This document shows positions 44,850-53,830 of a DNA stretch of 64,000 nucleotides, in pieces. How positions within the stretch are numbered: position 1 is the stretch's first letter; every line of letters begins with the position of its first letter. A model generated the notes under the pieces. It was given only the letters and a program-made list of their open reading frames with translations, searched no databases and was not told the origin of the DNA. Both the position numbers and the translations under genes were made by a program. This stretch comes from Sphaerisporangium sp. TRM90804 (lineage in GTDB: Bacteria; Actinomycetota; Actinomycetes; Streptosporangiales; Streptosporangiaceae). The stretch spans positions 234,041 to 298,040 of the forward strand of contig NZ_JARWAC010000021.1 in assembly GCF_029846175.1 (NCBI RefSeq). Reading direction: 5' to 3'.

Positions 44850-46801
44850 TCGCCATGGCCGCCGCCGTCGTCCTGCTGCCGTTCCTCGCGGCGATCGGCG
44901 GCCTGCTCGGCACCCGGCGGCTCGGACGGGACGGGCCGCCCGGCTCGATCGACCAGGCGGTCTACCGGCGCGCGGCCTGGGTCGCCATCCTGCCCGCCGC
45001 GGTGTCGGCCGCGCTCGCCGTCTGGCTGCCGGCCCGCCTGTGGGCGGGGGACGCCGCGTCGTCCGGCCCGCCCGCGACCGGCCAGGCCGGGTTCTGGGAC
45101 GGATGGCTGCCCGGCGCCGTCGAGGGCACCCTGACCACCGTCGAGACCGGCGCCGTCCCCGTCACCGCGGGCCTGCGGGTGGACGGCCTGGCCGCGATGA
45201 TCGCCGTCCTGGTGACCGTCGTGGCGCTGGCCGTGCAGATCTACTCGGCCGGGTACATGCGCCACGAGCCGCGCTACCCCTCCTACAGCGCGTTCATCAG
45301 CCTGTTCACCAGCGCCATGCTCCTGGTCGTGTACGCGGGGGACCTGCTGGTCCTCTACGTGGGCTGGGAGGTCATGGGGCTGTGCTCCTACCTGCTGATC
45401 GGCCACTGGTGGGAGGACCGGGCGAACTCCGGGGCGGCGGTCAAGGCGTTCCTGGTCACCCGCATCGGCGACGTCGGCTTCCTGTTCGGCGTCTTCACGC
45501 TCGGCATCGCCGCCGGCAGCTTCCGCATCGACGACGTGCTGGCCGAGGTCCCCGAGATGTCCACGGGCACGCTCGTCGCCGCGACCATGCTGCTGCTGCT
45601 CGGGGTGGCCGGCAAGAGCGCGCAGGTGCCGCTGCACACCTGGCTCCCGGACGCCATGGCCGGCCCCACGCCGATCAGCGCCCTCATCCACGCCGCCACC
45701 ATGGTCGCCGCGGGCATCTTCCTCGTCGCCCGGCTCTACCCCGCCTTCCTCGGCGCCCGCCCCACGCTCGACGCGCTCGCGGTGATGGCGTCGCTGGGCA
45801 TGCTCGGCGCCGCGCTGGCCGCCCTGGCGCAGGACGACCTCAAACGCGTGCTCGCGTACTCGACCGTCAGCCAGCTCGCCTACATGGCCGGCGGCCTGGC
45901 CGCGGGCTCCGACCAGGCGGCGATCTTCCACCTGATCACCCACGGGGCGTTCAAGGCGCTGCTGTTCCTGTGCGCCGGAGCCCTCATCCACGTCGTCGGC
46001 TCCAACCTGATGAGCGACATGGGCGGGCTGCGCCGCACGATGACCGTCACCTTCCCCGCCATGACCATCGGGTTCGCCGCGCTCGCCGGCCTGCCGCCCG
46101 CCAGCGGGTTCTTCAGCAAGGACGCCGTGCTCGCCGCCGTCGAGCACGCGGCGACCCACCCGGAGGCGTCGCCGCTCACCGACGCGGCGGCCTGGCTGCT
46201 GTTCGCCTGCGCGCTGCTCACCGTCGCCGTGACCGGCGCCTACGCCGCCCGCGCGTGGCTGCGCACCTTCTTCGGCGAGAGCCGGGTGGACAACGTCGCG
46301 CTGCCCGAGCCGCCGCCCGGCGTCGCCCACGTCTGGGACGGCCGGGAGGCGCCGCCGTCGATGCTCTGGCCGATCGGCGTGCTGGCCGTGCCGGCGCTGC
46401 TGCTCGGGTTCGCCGGGGCCGGGCTGCTCGAATGGTCCAGCGCGGTGCTCAGCGTGCTGGTGGCGCTGCTCGGCGCGGGCGTCGTCTACGCCGCCTGGCG
46501 CGCCGACCCCGCCGCCGACCCCGCCCGCGTGCTCGGCCCGCTCCGCGTGCCGGCCGAGCGGGCGTTCCACGTCGACGCCGTGTACACGTGGCTGTTCGTC
46601 CGCCCCGTCCTGTGGCTGGCCCGCGTGGTGGCGCGAGCGGACGACGCCGTCGTGGACGGCGCGGTCCGCGGCTCGGGCGGCGTGACCGTCGGCGCCGCGG
46701 GCCTGCTCCGCCGCGCCCAGACGGGCAACGCCCAGCTGTACCTGACGGGCGTCCTCGCGGGCCTCCTCATCCTCGTCATCGGGGCGGTGGTGCTCGGATG
46801 A
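44846..46801 (+). CDS. nuoL: NADH-quinone oxidoreductase subunit L
   Basis: 651-aa antiporter-like subunit at the distal end of the membrane arm with about 16 helices. [32 protein letters not shown] and [21 protein letters not shown] are diagnostic. The ATG at 44846 overlaps the nuoK stop; the longer upstream open frame is out of register with coding. Part of the nuoIJKLMN segment with 4-bp overlaps throughout. Confidence 0.94.
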   Translation: MIAMAAAVVLLPFLAAIGGLLGTRRLGRDGPPGSIDQAVYRRAAWVAILPAAVSAALAVWLPARLWAGDAASSGPPATGQAGFWDGWLPGAVEGTLTTVETGAVPVTAGLRVDGLAAMIAVLVTVVALAVQIYSAGYMRHEPRYPSYSAFISLFTSAMLLVVYAGDLLVLYVGWEVMGLCSYLLIGHWWEDRANSGAAVKAFLVTRIGDVGFLFGVFTLGIAAGSFRIDDVLAEVPEMSTGTLVAATMLLLLGVAGKSAQVPLHTWLPDAMAGPTPISALIHAATMVAAGIFLVARLYPAFLGARPTLDALAVMASLGMLGAALAALAQDDLKRVLAYSTVSQLAYMAGGLAAGSDQAAIFHLITHGAFKALLFLCAGALIHVVGSNLMSDMGGLRRTMTVTFPAMTIGFAALAGLPPASGFFSKDAVLAAVEHAATHPEASPLTDAAAWLLFACALLTVAVTGAYAARAWLRTFFGESRVDNVALPEPPPGVAHVWDGREAPPSMLWPIGVLAVPALLLGFAGAGLLEWSSAVLSVLVALLGAGVVYAAWRADPAADPARVLGPLRVPAERAFHVDAVYTWLFVRPVLWLARVVARADDAVVDGAVRGSGGVTVGAAGLLRRAQTGNAQLYLTGVLAGLLILVIGAVVLG

Positions 46802-48780
46802 GCGTCGTGCTGATCGCGCTGCTGGCCGTGCCGCTCGCCGGCGCGGTCGCGGCCATGGCCCTGCCCCGCCGCTCCGAGGGCGATCATGAGCCCGATCTGC
46901 GGTGGTTCGGGGTGGGGGTCTCCGGGCTGACGCTCGCGCTGGCCCTCGTGCTGGCGGCGTCGTTCGACTACGGCCGCGCGGGCCGCATGCAGGGCGAGGT
47001 CGACGTCCCGTGGATCCCCGGGCTCGACCTGCGGTTCCACCTGGGCGTGGACGGGATCTCGCTGCCGCTCGTCGTGCTGACCGCGCTGCTGACGTTCCTG
47101 TGCTTCCTGTACCTGGTGCGGCACCGCCCGGAGACGGGCCGGTTCCGGGCGCTGGTGTTCACGCTGCTCGTGCTGGAAGTCGGCATGATCGGCACCTTCC
47201 TCGCGCTCGACCTGCTGCTGTTCTTCGTCTTCTTCGAGATCGTGCTGATCCCGATGTACTTCGTGATCGCCGTCTGGGGCGGCGCCGACCGCCGGGCCGC
47301 GGCGGTGAAGTTCATCCTGTACACGCTGCTGGGCTCGGCCGTGCTGCTCCTCGGCCTGCTGCTGGTGTGGAGCGGCACCGGCACGCTGGACATGGTCCGC
47401 CTGGCCGAGGCGCACGGCCAGGGGATGGCGCGGGGCGTGCAGATCGTCGCGTTCCTCGCGATCGGCGCCGGGCTCGCCGTCAAGGCGCCGATGTGGCCGC
47501 TGCACACCTGGCTGCCCGCCGCGCACACCGAGGCGCCGACCGTCGGGTCGGTGCTGCTGGCCGGGGTGCTGCTCAAGATGGGCACGTACGGCTTCGCGCG
47601 CATCGCGATCCCCGTCCTGCCCGAGGGCGCCGCCGCCGTCGCGCCCTGGCTGGGCGCGTTCGCGGTCGCGGGCATCGTCTACGGCTCGCTGGCGTGCCTG
47701 GCCCAGCGCGACCTCAAACGCATGATCGCGTACTCGTCGGTGGGGCACATGGGCTTCGTGCTGCTCGGCCTGGCGACGCTCACGCCGGTCGGGATCAACG
47801 CGGCGCTGTTCGGCAACATCGCCCACGGGCTGATCACCGGGCTGCTGTTCTTCGTCGCCGGAGGCGTCAAGGAGCGGTACGGCACGGCCCAGATCGCCCG
47901 CCTGGGCGGCGGCATGCTGGGGCGGCTGCCGTACCTGGGCTCGCTGCTGACGTTCGCGTGCGTCGCCTCGCTCGGCCTGCCCGGCCTGGCGGGCTTCTGG
48001 GGCGAGATGCTCGCCCTGCTCGCCGCCTTCGACCCCGCCCCCGGCCTGTCCCGGCCGCTCTTCCTCACCTTCATGGTCATCGGCGGCGTCGGCACCGTCC
48101 TCACCGCCGCGTACTTCCTGCTCATGCTGTCCCGCGTCACCCACGGCAGGCCCGACGAGCCCACGGCCGCCGGCCCGCCGCCGTCCCGGGCCGCGGAGAG
48201 CCTGGAGCCCTGGGGCGAGCCCGCGGAGCCCTGGGACGAGACCTCCGACCCCTGGCACCTCCCGGGCCGGCCGGGCGAGCCCGCCGGCGACCACGCTGAC
48301 GAGCCGGCCGGTGAACGTGCCGCCGAGCGCGGGGGTGGGCATGCGACCGTACCCGCCGGTCAACATGCTGACGAGCGTGTGGGTGAACGTGTCGGTGGAG
48401 CTGCTGACGAGGCCGCCGGAGAACGTCCCGGCGATCGGGTGGACGAACGTGCCGGCGAGCCGCTCGTCGCGACCGCCGAGTCCGGCGAGCAGCCCCGCGT
48501 CCGCGTACCGGACGAGCTCACCGCCGGGGCCGTGACCACCGCGGCGGCGACCGGCGCGCCCGTCCCGCAGGCCGCCGAGCTCGCGGGGGTCCCCGTCGAA
48601 CCCGTGGCCGGCGAGGCCGCGGCCCACCCCGCCCACCCGGCCCGCCTCTGGGACGTCACACCCTACGAGCTGGCCGCCTGGACCCCCCTGGTCGTGCTCA
48701 CGATCGTCCTCGGCCTGTGGCCCAAGGCCCTGCTCGCCCTCACCGACCCGGCCGTCCGAGCCTTCCTGGGGGCGCCATGA
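46798..48780 (+). CDS. nuoM: NADH-quinone oxidoreductase subunit M with charged repeat insertion
   Basis: 660-aa antiporter-like subunit, longer than the usual 490-530. The core motifs FFEIVLIPMYFVIAVWG, KAPMWPLHTWLPAAHTEAPTVGS and LAQRDLKRMIAYSSVGHMGF are present. Between the last two membrane helices, about residues 455-610, lies a hydrophilic insertion full of Asp/Glu/Gly/Arg repeats (for example GERVGGAADEAAGERPGDRVDE). The protein then resumes with YELAAWTPLVVLTIVLGLWP. ATG 46798 overlaps nuoL. The reading frame is intact, so this is an insertion, not a frameshift. Confidence 0.92.
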   Translation: MSVVLIALLAVPLAGAVAAMALPRRSEGDHEPDLRWFGVGVSGLTLALALVLAASFDYGRAGRMQGEVDVPWIPGLDLRFHLGVDGISLPLVVLTALLTFLCFLYLVRHRPETGRFRALVFTLLVLEVGMIGTFLALDLLLFFVFFEIVLIPMYFVIAVWGGADRRAAAVKFILYTLLGSAVLLLGLLLVWSGTGTLDMVRLAEAHGQGMARGVQIVAFLAIGAGLAVKAPMWPLHTWLPAAHTEAPTVGSVLLAGVLLKMGTYGFARIAIPVLPEGAAAVAPWLGAFAVAGIVYGSLACLAQRDLKRMIAYSSVGHMGFVLLGLATLTPVGINAALFGNIAHGLITGLLFFVAGGVKERYGTAQIARLGGGMLGRLPYLGSLLTFACVASLGLPGLAGFWGEMLALLAAFDPAPGLSRPLFLTFMVIGGVGTVLTAAYFLLMLSRVTHGRPDEPTAAGPPPSRAAESLEPWGEPAEPWDETSDPWHLPGRPGEPAGDHADEPAGERAAERGGGHATVPAGQHADERVGERVGGAADEAAGERPGDRVDERAGEPLVATAESGEQPRVRVPDELTAGAVTTAAATGAPVPQAAELAGVPVEPVAGEAAAHPAHPARLWDVTPYELAAWTPLVVLTIVLGLWPKALLALTDPAVRAFLGAP

Positions 48781-48899
48781 TCCCGCCCGTCCACACCACC
48801 GGCCCGCGGCCCGTCCCCACGGGTGGCGTGGGCCCCTGGCCGATGGCGCCGGCGCTCACCGGCCGGGCCGTGCGGCCTCTCCTGGGGGCGCCGTGATCC
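48746..48899. repeat. Imperfect duplication of the nuoM end / nuoN start junction
   Basis: About 43 bases around the nuoM stop (48746-48788) resemble the bases at the nuoN start (48856-48898), with 7-8 differences; both end in CTGGGGGCGCC[A/G]TGATCC. The first copy has an ATGATC and the second the GTGATC start of nuoN. This suggests a local duplication that separated an originally overlapping nuoM/nuoN pair. Confidence 0.5.
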
Positions 48900-50401
48900 A
48901 GTCCATCGACTACGCGGCCATCGCGCCGCCGCTGATCCTCGCGGTGTGGGCCGGGCTGGTGCTGCTGCTCGACGCCTTCCTGCCGCGCGGGCCGCGTACG
49001 CCCGCCCTGCTCGGCGCCGTCACGCTCGCCGGGGTGCTGGCGGCACTGGGCGCCGTCGTCGCGCAGGCCGTGCGCGCGACCGACATGGAGACCTTCTGCG
49101 TCCCGCCCATCTCGCCCGCGGGGCACCCCTCGTGCTCGTTCGTCGTGGACGGCCTCACGCTGGTCTTCGGCGGCATCGTGCTGGCCACCGGCGTGGTCGT
49201 GGTGCTGCTGTCGGCCGCGCAGCTCGCCGACCGGTCGATTCCGGCCGGCGAGTGGTACTTCCTGCTGCTGTGCACGCTGACCGGCGCGATCACCCTACCC
49301 GCCTCGCGCGACCTGATCATGCTGGTGGTGGCGCTGGAGTTGGCGTCGCTCCCGGTCTTCGCGCTCGCGGCGCTCAAACGGTACGACGCCCGCGGCTCGG
49401 AGGCCGCGCTGAAGCTGTTCCTCGTCTCGGTGATCTCCACGGCCGTGATGCTCTTCGGGGTCTCGCTGCTGTACGGCATCACCGGCTCGGTCCACCTCGA
49501 CCGCGTCGGCGCCGGCCTGTCCCGGCCCGGGGCGCTCCCGGACTCCGCGTTCGGCCTCGCCGGCTCGGGAGGCGCGCCCGCCGGCGTGCTGACCGTCGCC
49601 GTCGTCCTGGTGCTGGCCGGGTTCGCGTTCAAGGTCGCCGCCGTGCCGTTCCACCTGTGGGCCGGGGACGTCTACCAGGGCGCCCCGGTGCCGGTGGCGG
49701 CGCTGCTGTCGGTGATCTCCAAGGCCGCCGGATTCGCCGGCCTCATCGTCGTCCTGACCATCGCCCTCGCGGGGCAGGCGCGCCTGTGGGCGCCGATCGT
49801 CGCGGTGCTCGCCGCCCTAACCATGACCGCGGGCAACCTGCTAGCCCTGCGGCAGCGCCAGGCCGTGCGGCTGCTCGCCTGGTCGTCGGTCGCCCAGTCC
49901 GGGTACGTCCTGGCCCCGCTCGGCGCCGGCAGGGCTTCGGCCGGGGCCGCCATCGCGTACCTGGCCATCTACGCGGCGATGAACACCGGCGCGTTCGCCG
50001 TCGTGATGCTGGTCGGCCGCGGCCGCGAGCGCACCACGCTGGACGACTACCGGGGCCTGGCGTTCCGCAGCCCCGCCGCCGCGCTCGCGCTGGCGTTCTT
50101 CCTCATCTGCCTCGCCGGGCTGCCGCCGGGCCTCGCCGGCCTGTTCGCCAAGATCGTGGTGTTCCGGGAGATCGTCGACGGCGGCCTCGCCTGGCTGGCC
50201 GTCGTCATGGCCGTCAACACCGTGATCGGGCTCTACTACTACATCGCCTGGACCGCCCGCCTGTTCACCCCCGACCCCGTGCCCGCCGCCGCGCCGGGCC
50301 GCCTGCCCGCACGGCCGGTGGCGGTCGCCATCGGCGTGGCGCTCGCGGTGTCCGTGGCCTTCTCCGTCGCGCCGCAACTGGTGCTCTCCGCCGTCGGCTG
50401 A
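48893..50401 (+). CDS. nuoN: NADH-quinone oxidoreductase subunit N
   Basis: 502-aa antiporter-like subunit with about 14 helices. GFAFKVAAVPFHLWAGDVYQGAPVPVAALLSVISKAAGFA and LLAWSSVAQSGYVL identify the family. The GTG start at 48893 leaves a 112-bp gap after nuoM, unlike the overlaps elsewhere; the gap carries a duplicated copy of the gene junction. It ends the partial complex I operon A, B, C, H, I-N. Confidence 0.94.
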   Translation: MIQSIDYAAIAPPLILAVWAGLVLLLDAFLPRGPRTPALLGAVTLAGVLAALGAVVAQAVRATDMETFCVPPISPAGHPSCSFVVDGLTLVFGGIVLATGVVVVLLSAAQLADRSIPAGEWYFLLLCTLTGAITLPASRDLIMLVVALELASLPVFALAALKRYDARGSEAALKLFLVSVISTAVMLFGVSLLYGITGSVHLDRVGAGLSRPGALPDSAFGLAGSGGAPAGVLTVAVVLVLAGFAFKVAAVPFHLWAGDVYQGAPVPVAALLSVISKAAGFAGLIVVLTIALAGQARLWAPIVAVLAALTMTAGNLLALRQRQAVRLLAWSSVAQSGYVLAPLGAGRASAGAAIAYLAIYAAMNTGAFAVVMLVGRGRERTTLDDYRGLAFRSPAAALALAFFLICLAGLPPGLAGLFAKIVVFREIVDGGLAWLAVVMAVNTVIGLYYYIAWTARLFTPDPVPAAAPGRLPARPVAVAIGVALAVSVAFSVAPQLVLSAVG

Positions 50402-50503
50402 CCCCGCAGCGACCCCGCCCCCGTCCGGCTGACCGGATCCGGGGAACGTTCGACCAGGCCACAAGCGTTGCCAGGGTGGAGCGGACATCGGAAAGGGGGA
50501 AGC

Positions 50504-51358
50504 GTGCACAACAACGGCCTGCGTACCGCCGTCCTGCTCGGCGCCCTGACCGCGGCGATCCTCGCGGTGGGAGCCTGGGTGGGGGGCGGCCGGGGTATGC
50601 AGCTGGCCGTCTTCGTCGCGCTGGTGACCAACGGCATCGCCTACTTCTTCTCCGACCGCATCGCCCTGTCGGCCATGCGGGCCCGCCCCGTGGGCGAGGT
50701 CGAGCAGCCCGCCCTGTACCGCGTGGTGCGCGAGCTGTCGAACGAGGCCCGGCAGCCGATGCCGCGGCTGTACATCTCGCCGACCGTCCAGCCGAACGCC
50801 TTCGCCACCGGGCGCAACCCGCGCCGGGCGTCCATCTGCGTCACCTACGGGCTGCTGCAGATCCTCGACGAGCGCGAGCTGCGGGGGGTCGTCGCCCACG
50901 AGCTGTCACACGTCTACAACCGCGACATCCTGCTCTCCTCGGTCGCGGCGGCGCTCGCCACGATGATCACGTACTGCAGTTACGTCGCCGTCTTCTTCGG
51001 CGGCTCGGGGGACGACGACGAGGGCCCCGGGTTCCTCGGGGCGCTGCTGATGATGTTCCTCGGCCCCGTGGCCGCCGGGGTGATCCAGATGGCGATCTCC
51101 CGCTCCCGCGAGTTCCAGGCCGACGAGTCGGGCGCGCGCCTCACCGGCGACCCGCTCGGCCTCGCCTCGGCGCTGCGCAAGATCGAGATGGGCGCGCGGC
51201 GGCTGCCCCTCCCCGAGCAGAGCCGCCTGACCTCCGCCTCCCACCTGATGATCGCCAACCCCTTCCGCGGCACCGGGGTGGGCAGGCTCTTCGCCACCCA
51301 CCCCTCCACCGCCGCCCGAGTGGCCCGCCTCGAACGCATGGCCGGCTACCGCCGCTGA
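50504..51358 (+). CDS. htpX: HtpX-type M48 zinc metalloprotease
   Basis: 284-aa membrane-bound peptidase. GTG 50504 has GAAAGGGGGAAG upstream and gives MHNNGLRTAVLLGALTAAIL; an upstream GTG at 50468 is not preferred. Two N-terminal helices precede the zinc site H132-E133-LS-H136 in VAHELSHVYNRD, with the third ligand in SREFQADESGA. The family removes misfolded membrane proteins. It follows nuoN by 100 bp and may be expressed with it; from memory a protease gene lies at this place in Streptomyces too, which would suggest quality control of the membrane arm. Confidence 0.9.
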   Translation: MHNNGLRTAVLLGALTAAILAVGAWVGGGRGMQLAVFVALVTNGIAYFFSDRIALSAMRARPVGEVEQPALYRVVRELSNEARQPMPRLYISPTVQPNAFATGRNPRRASICVTYGLLQILDERELRGVVAHELSHVYNRDILLSSVAAALATMITYCSYVAVFFGGSGDDDEGPGFLGALLMMFLGPVAAGVIQMAISRSREFQADESGARLTGDPLGLASALRKIEMGARRLPLPEQSRLTSASHLMIANPFRGTGVGRLFATHPSTAARVARLERMAGYRR

Positions 51359-51394
51359 CCCGCTTCCCTAGGCAGCCCGTCTGACGTGCACGGC

Positions 51395-51421
51395 CAGGCG
51401 GCCCCCCGGCCTCGCCGCCTG
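51395..51421. terminator. Hairpin between convergent htpX and secreted-protein gene
   Basis: CAGGCGGC (51395-51402) and GCCGCCTG (51414-51421) form a perfect 8-bp stem with an 11-base loop, midway in the 96-bp convergent gap. It is a plausible bidirectional terminator without a T run. Confidence 0.5.
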
Positions 51422-51454
51422 TGAGCGGACGGGGAGGCCGGGTCGGATCGGGGA

Positions 51455-52489
51455 TCACTCCCCGGGCAGCCACCAGGCCCACACCCCGGCCCGCAGGCGG
51501 AAGGAGTCGGCCTTCTTCAGCCCGCCCGTGGACGGGTTCACCCCGCGCGCGACGGCGTGCGAGAAGTCGCCGGCCGCGTCCAGGCGCAGCGACCAGAGCG
51601 TGAGCGCGCCCGACCGCGTCCACATCAGGTGGTAGGGCAGCTCGTTGCCCGCCAGCCCCATCTCGACGGCCGGGGACACCGCGTCGGTCGACAGGTCGTA
51701 CTGCCGCAGGCGCGGCTTGCCCGACGTCGAGAAGATGACGACGCCCACCGTCACGCCGTCGTCGGCCAGGGCGACCGGCGCGTTGTTCGACACGACCTGC
51801 GGCACCTCGCGGCTCTCGCCGGTGCTGCCGTCGATGCCGTAGACGGAGAACGCGGTGGTGTTGTCCTCGGTGAACCGCGACGTCAGCACCTGCCTGCCGT
51901 CCGGGCTGAGCCCCTGGACGGCGTCCCCGCCCGGCAGGCGCTCGACGTCTCCCGCCGTGAGGTCGACGGCCAGGGTGGGCAGCTTGCCGGCCTCGTCGGT
52001 GTAGTCGATGACCAGCACGGTGCCGTCGTGCGACAGGGTGGGGTTCACATCGCCCATGCCGATGCCCTTCGGCACCCGCCCGGCCCCGCCGGGAAGGGCG
52101 CGCGCCTTGCCGCCGGCGGCCCGGTTCCAGACCAGCCGTCCGTCGGACTTGCGGAAGTACACCAGGCGGCTGCCGTCCCCGCTCACGGCCAGCGGCGCGC
52201 TGTTCTCCCTGTCGACCCCGCCGCCGGGCTCACGGGGGAACACCACCGCGTCGCCCAGCACGACCTTGCGCCCACTGCGAAGGTTCAGCGTCCACGCGCC
52301 GCACGGCACGGTGGAGCCCTTCTTCGGGCACTCGTCCACCCACGCGTAGCGAATGGCCTCCCCGGCCGCCGCCGCGTCCCGGCCCCCGGCGGACGCGGCA
52401 CCCGTCCCCGCCTGCGCCGGACCGCTCAGCACGGTCGCCGCCAGCCCGCCGGCCACCACACAGGCGGCAAGCGTGCGCGCTACCTTCAT
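51455..52489 (-). CDS. Secreted TolB/WD40-like beta-propeller protein
   Basis: 344-aa exported protein of unknown role. ATG 52489 has AAGGAG seven bases upstream and begins a clear signal peptide (MKVARTLAACVVAGGLAATVLSGPAQAG); a longer frame runs into the upstream repeat array and is rejected. The mature region has repeated blade-like segments such as LAVSGDGSRLVYFRKSDGRLVW, NPTLSHDGTVLVIDY and LSPDGRQVLTSRF, as in TolB-type propellers. No enzymatic motif is seen. It is a single-gene transcript, read away from the minisatellite at 52575. Confidence 0.7.
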   Translation of the reverse strand: MKVARTLAACVVAGGLAATVLSGPAQAGTGAASAGGRDAAAAGEAIRYAWVDECPKKGSTVPCGAWTLNLRSGRKVVLGDAVVFPREPGGGVDRENSAPLAVSGDGSRLVYFRKSDGRLVWNRAAGGKARALPGGAGRVPKGIGMGDVNPTLSHDGTVLVIDYTDEAGKLPTLAVDLTAGDVERLPGGDAVQGLSPDGRQVLTSRFTEDNTTAFSVYGIDGSTGESREVPQVVSNNAPVALADDGVTVGVVIFSTSGKPRLRQYDLSTDAVSPAVEMGLAGNELPYHLMWTRSGALTLWSLRLDAAGDFSHAVARGVNPSTGGLKKADSFRLRAGVWAWWLPGE

Positions 52490-52574
52490 GGGCGCACTCC
52501 TTTCGTCATCCCTAATAGATGTCATGACGAGGAGAAAAGTTGTGTCACGATTCAGCGTCGACTCCCTCCCCACC

Positions 52575-52780
52575 AGACCCGCACGCCCCAGGCGGCGTCC
52601 CCTGGGACCGCCCGACACGTCCGCCCCGCGCCGCGTCCCTGGGGACGCCTGACACGTTCCGCCCCGCGCCGCGTCCCCTAGGGGCGCCCGACACGTCCCG
52701 CCCCGCGCCGCGTTCCCTAGGGGGCGCCCGACACCGTCCCGCCCCGCGCCGCCTCCCGTAAGAACGCCCAACACATCCGA
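52575..52780. repeat. About 39-bp tandem repeats, each with a hairpin
   Basis: The string CCCGACACGTCCGCCCCGCGCCGCGTCCC recurs with small changes; GACACG or its variants lie at 52614, 52651, 52690, 52730 and 52770, a period of 37-40 bp, 4-5 copies. Each unit contains a GCGTCCC...GGGGCGC inverted repeat centred on TAG or TGG (one reads GCGTCCCTGGGGACGC). It lies 85 bp upstream of the secreted propeller gene. Confidence 0.75.
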
Positions 52781-52916
52781 CGGCCCTTGGATGCGATCGG
52801 TAGATCGGGACCCACGCGACGCCGGCCGCCGCGGTCCAGCGGTTGGGCATCGGCCAGGCGACCCGGCCGTCCCTCCCCGGAGGGCGGCTGCGGGCCCAGG
52901 CGCGCCGCGAGCAGTC

Positions 52917-52993
52917 GCCGGGCAGCCTCGTCCCGCTGCGGGCAGTTCTCGGCATGCCGCGGGCAGTCCTCGTTCCGCCGCGGGCAGTCCTCA
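52917..52993. repeat. 21-bp short tandem repeat
   Basis: GCGGGCAGT recurs at 52938, 52959 and 52980, with a degenerate fourth copy near 52917, a 21-bp period in the non-coding region before the antitoxin gene. No coding sense is supported because the putative protein would be repetitive Arg/Ala/Ser. Confidence 0.6.
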
Positions 52994-53074
52994 ACTCAAC
53001 CTGAACGGAAATGTTTTCCTGTGGCGTCGCCGAAGGGGATGCCTGCTCGGCCCAGGCCGTCTACCGTCACGGAT

Positions 53075-53353
53075 ATGGGGCACTCCTCCTTCAGCATCCG
53101 GCTGAACGACGTGCAGACCGAGGCTCTGCTGCGCCAGGCCACTCTGGAAGGGCGCAGGGTCGAGGACATCATCCGCAGCGCCGTGCAGCGGCACATCGAG
53201 GCCAGGCAGGTCGCGATCGCCCTCATCGCCCGCTGGAGCCTCGACCGTGAGGACCTCGACGACGCCGCCGCCGCGCTCGACGTCGAACCGCTGACCGACG
53301 AGGAGTGGGCCCAGGCCACCCGCCCGCCGATCACCCGGACGCGGGTGTCATGA
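53075..53353 (+). CDS. Ribbon-helix-helix-like antitoxin candidate
   Basis: 92-aa protein from ATG 53075; the longer open frame upstream crosses repeats and lacks a ribosome site. FSIRLNDVQTEALLRQATLEGRRVEDIIRSAVQRHIEAR fits a ribbon-helix-helix DNA-binding domain (strand, two helices) at about residues 5-45. The acidic C-terminus (SLDREDLDDAAAALDVEPLTDEE) could bind and cover a partner toxin. It overlaps the next gene by 4 bp (ATGA). The pair is probably autoregulated by the antitoxin. No family name can be given safely. Confidence 0.65.
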   Translation: MGHSSFSIRLNDVQTEALLRQATLEGRRVEDIIRSAVQRHIEARQVAIALIARWSLDREDLDDAAAALDVEPLTDEEWAQATRPPITRTRVS

Positions 53354-53736
53354 TCCCAGGTCGCGTCCTCGACGTCAGCGCCCTCATCGACATCGCCGTA
53401 GCCAAGACGCGCTACTCCCGCCACATCGTGGCCATGTGCCTGTACCGCGGCGGCGGCCTCTGCGTCCCGTCGACCGCCCTGGCGGCCGTCTACTCCATAG
53501 CCCCCCTGGACACCCAGGCCGAGCTGTTCGACCTCCTGGCCGGCCCCGGCGTCACCATCGACGACCTCACCGCCGGCAAGGCCCCCGACATCGGCGAACT
53601 CCTGGACGGCTCCAACGACGTCGTGGCCGGCCACGTCGTCTGGTGCGCCCGCAACACCCACTGGCCCGTCCTCACCGACCGAGGCGACCACCTCACCCTC
53701 CTGGACCCCCGAGTCATGATCGACCCCATCCCCTGA
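53350..53736 (+). CDS. PIN-like domain toxin candidate
   Basis: 128-aa protein from ATG 53350, coupled to the antitoxin candidate. RVLDVSALIDIA gives the first PIN acidic residue (Asp8); SNDVVAGHVVWCARNTHWPVLTDRGDHLTLLDP has the late aspartates and the beta-strand HWPVLTD seen near the end of PIN ribonucleases. Similarity is modest and the middle acidic residue is not certain, so it could be an inactive or divergent PIN fold. If active it would cut RNA in the cytoplasm when free of its partner. Confidence 0.6.
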   Translation: MIPGRVLDVSALIDIAVAKTRYSRHIVAMCLYRGGGLCVPSTALAAVYSIAPLDTQAELFDLLAGPGVTIDDLTAGKAPDIGELLDGSNDVVAGHVVWCARNTHWPVLTDRGDHLTLLDPRVMIDPIP

Positions 53737-53830
53737 CCCAAGGCCCCACCGGCCGCAGACGGGCTCAGGCCTGGACGCCCCCGGCAGAAGCAGCCCTCCG
53801 CCCAGCCGACCGTCCCAGCGCCCACCCAGG

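Noticed and set aside
46798..48780. Frameshift in nuoM producing the long charged segment
   Set aside because: The frame stays open and the last membrane helix (YELAAWTPLVVL) resumes in the same frame, so it is an insertion.
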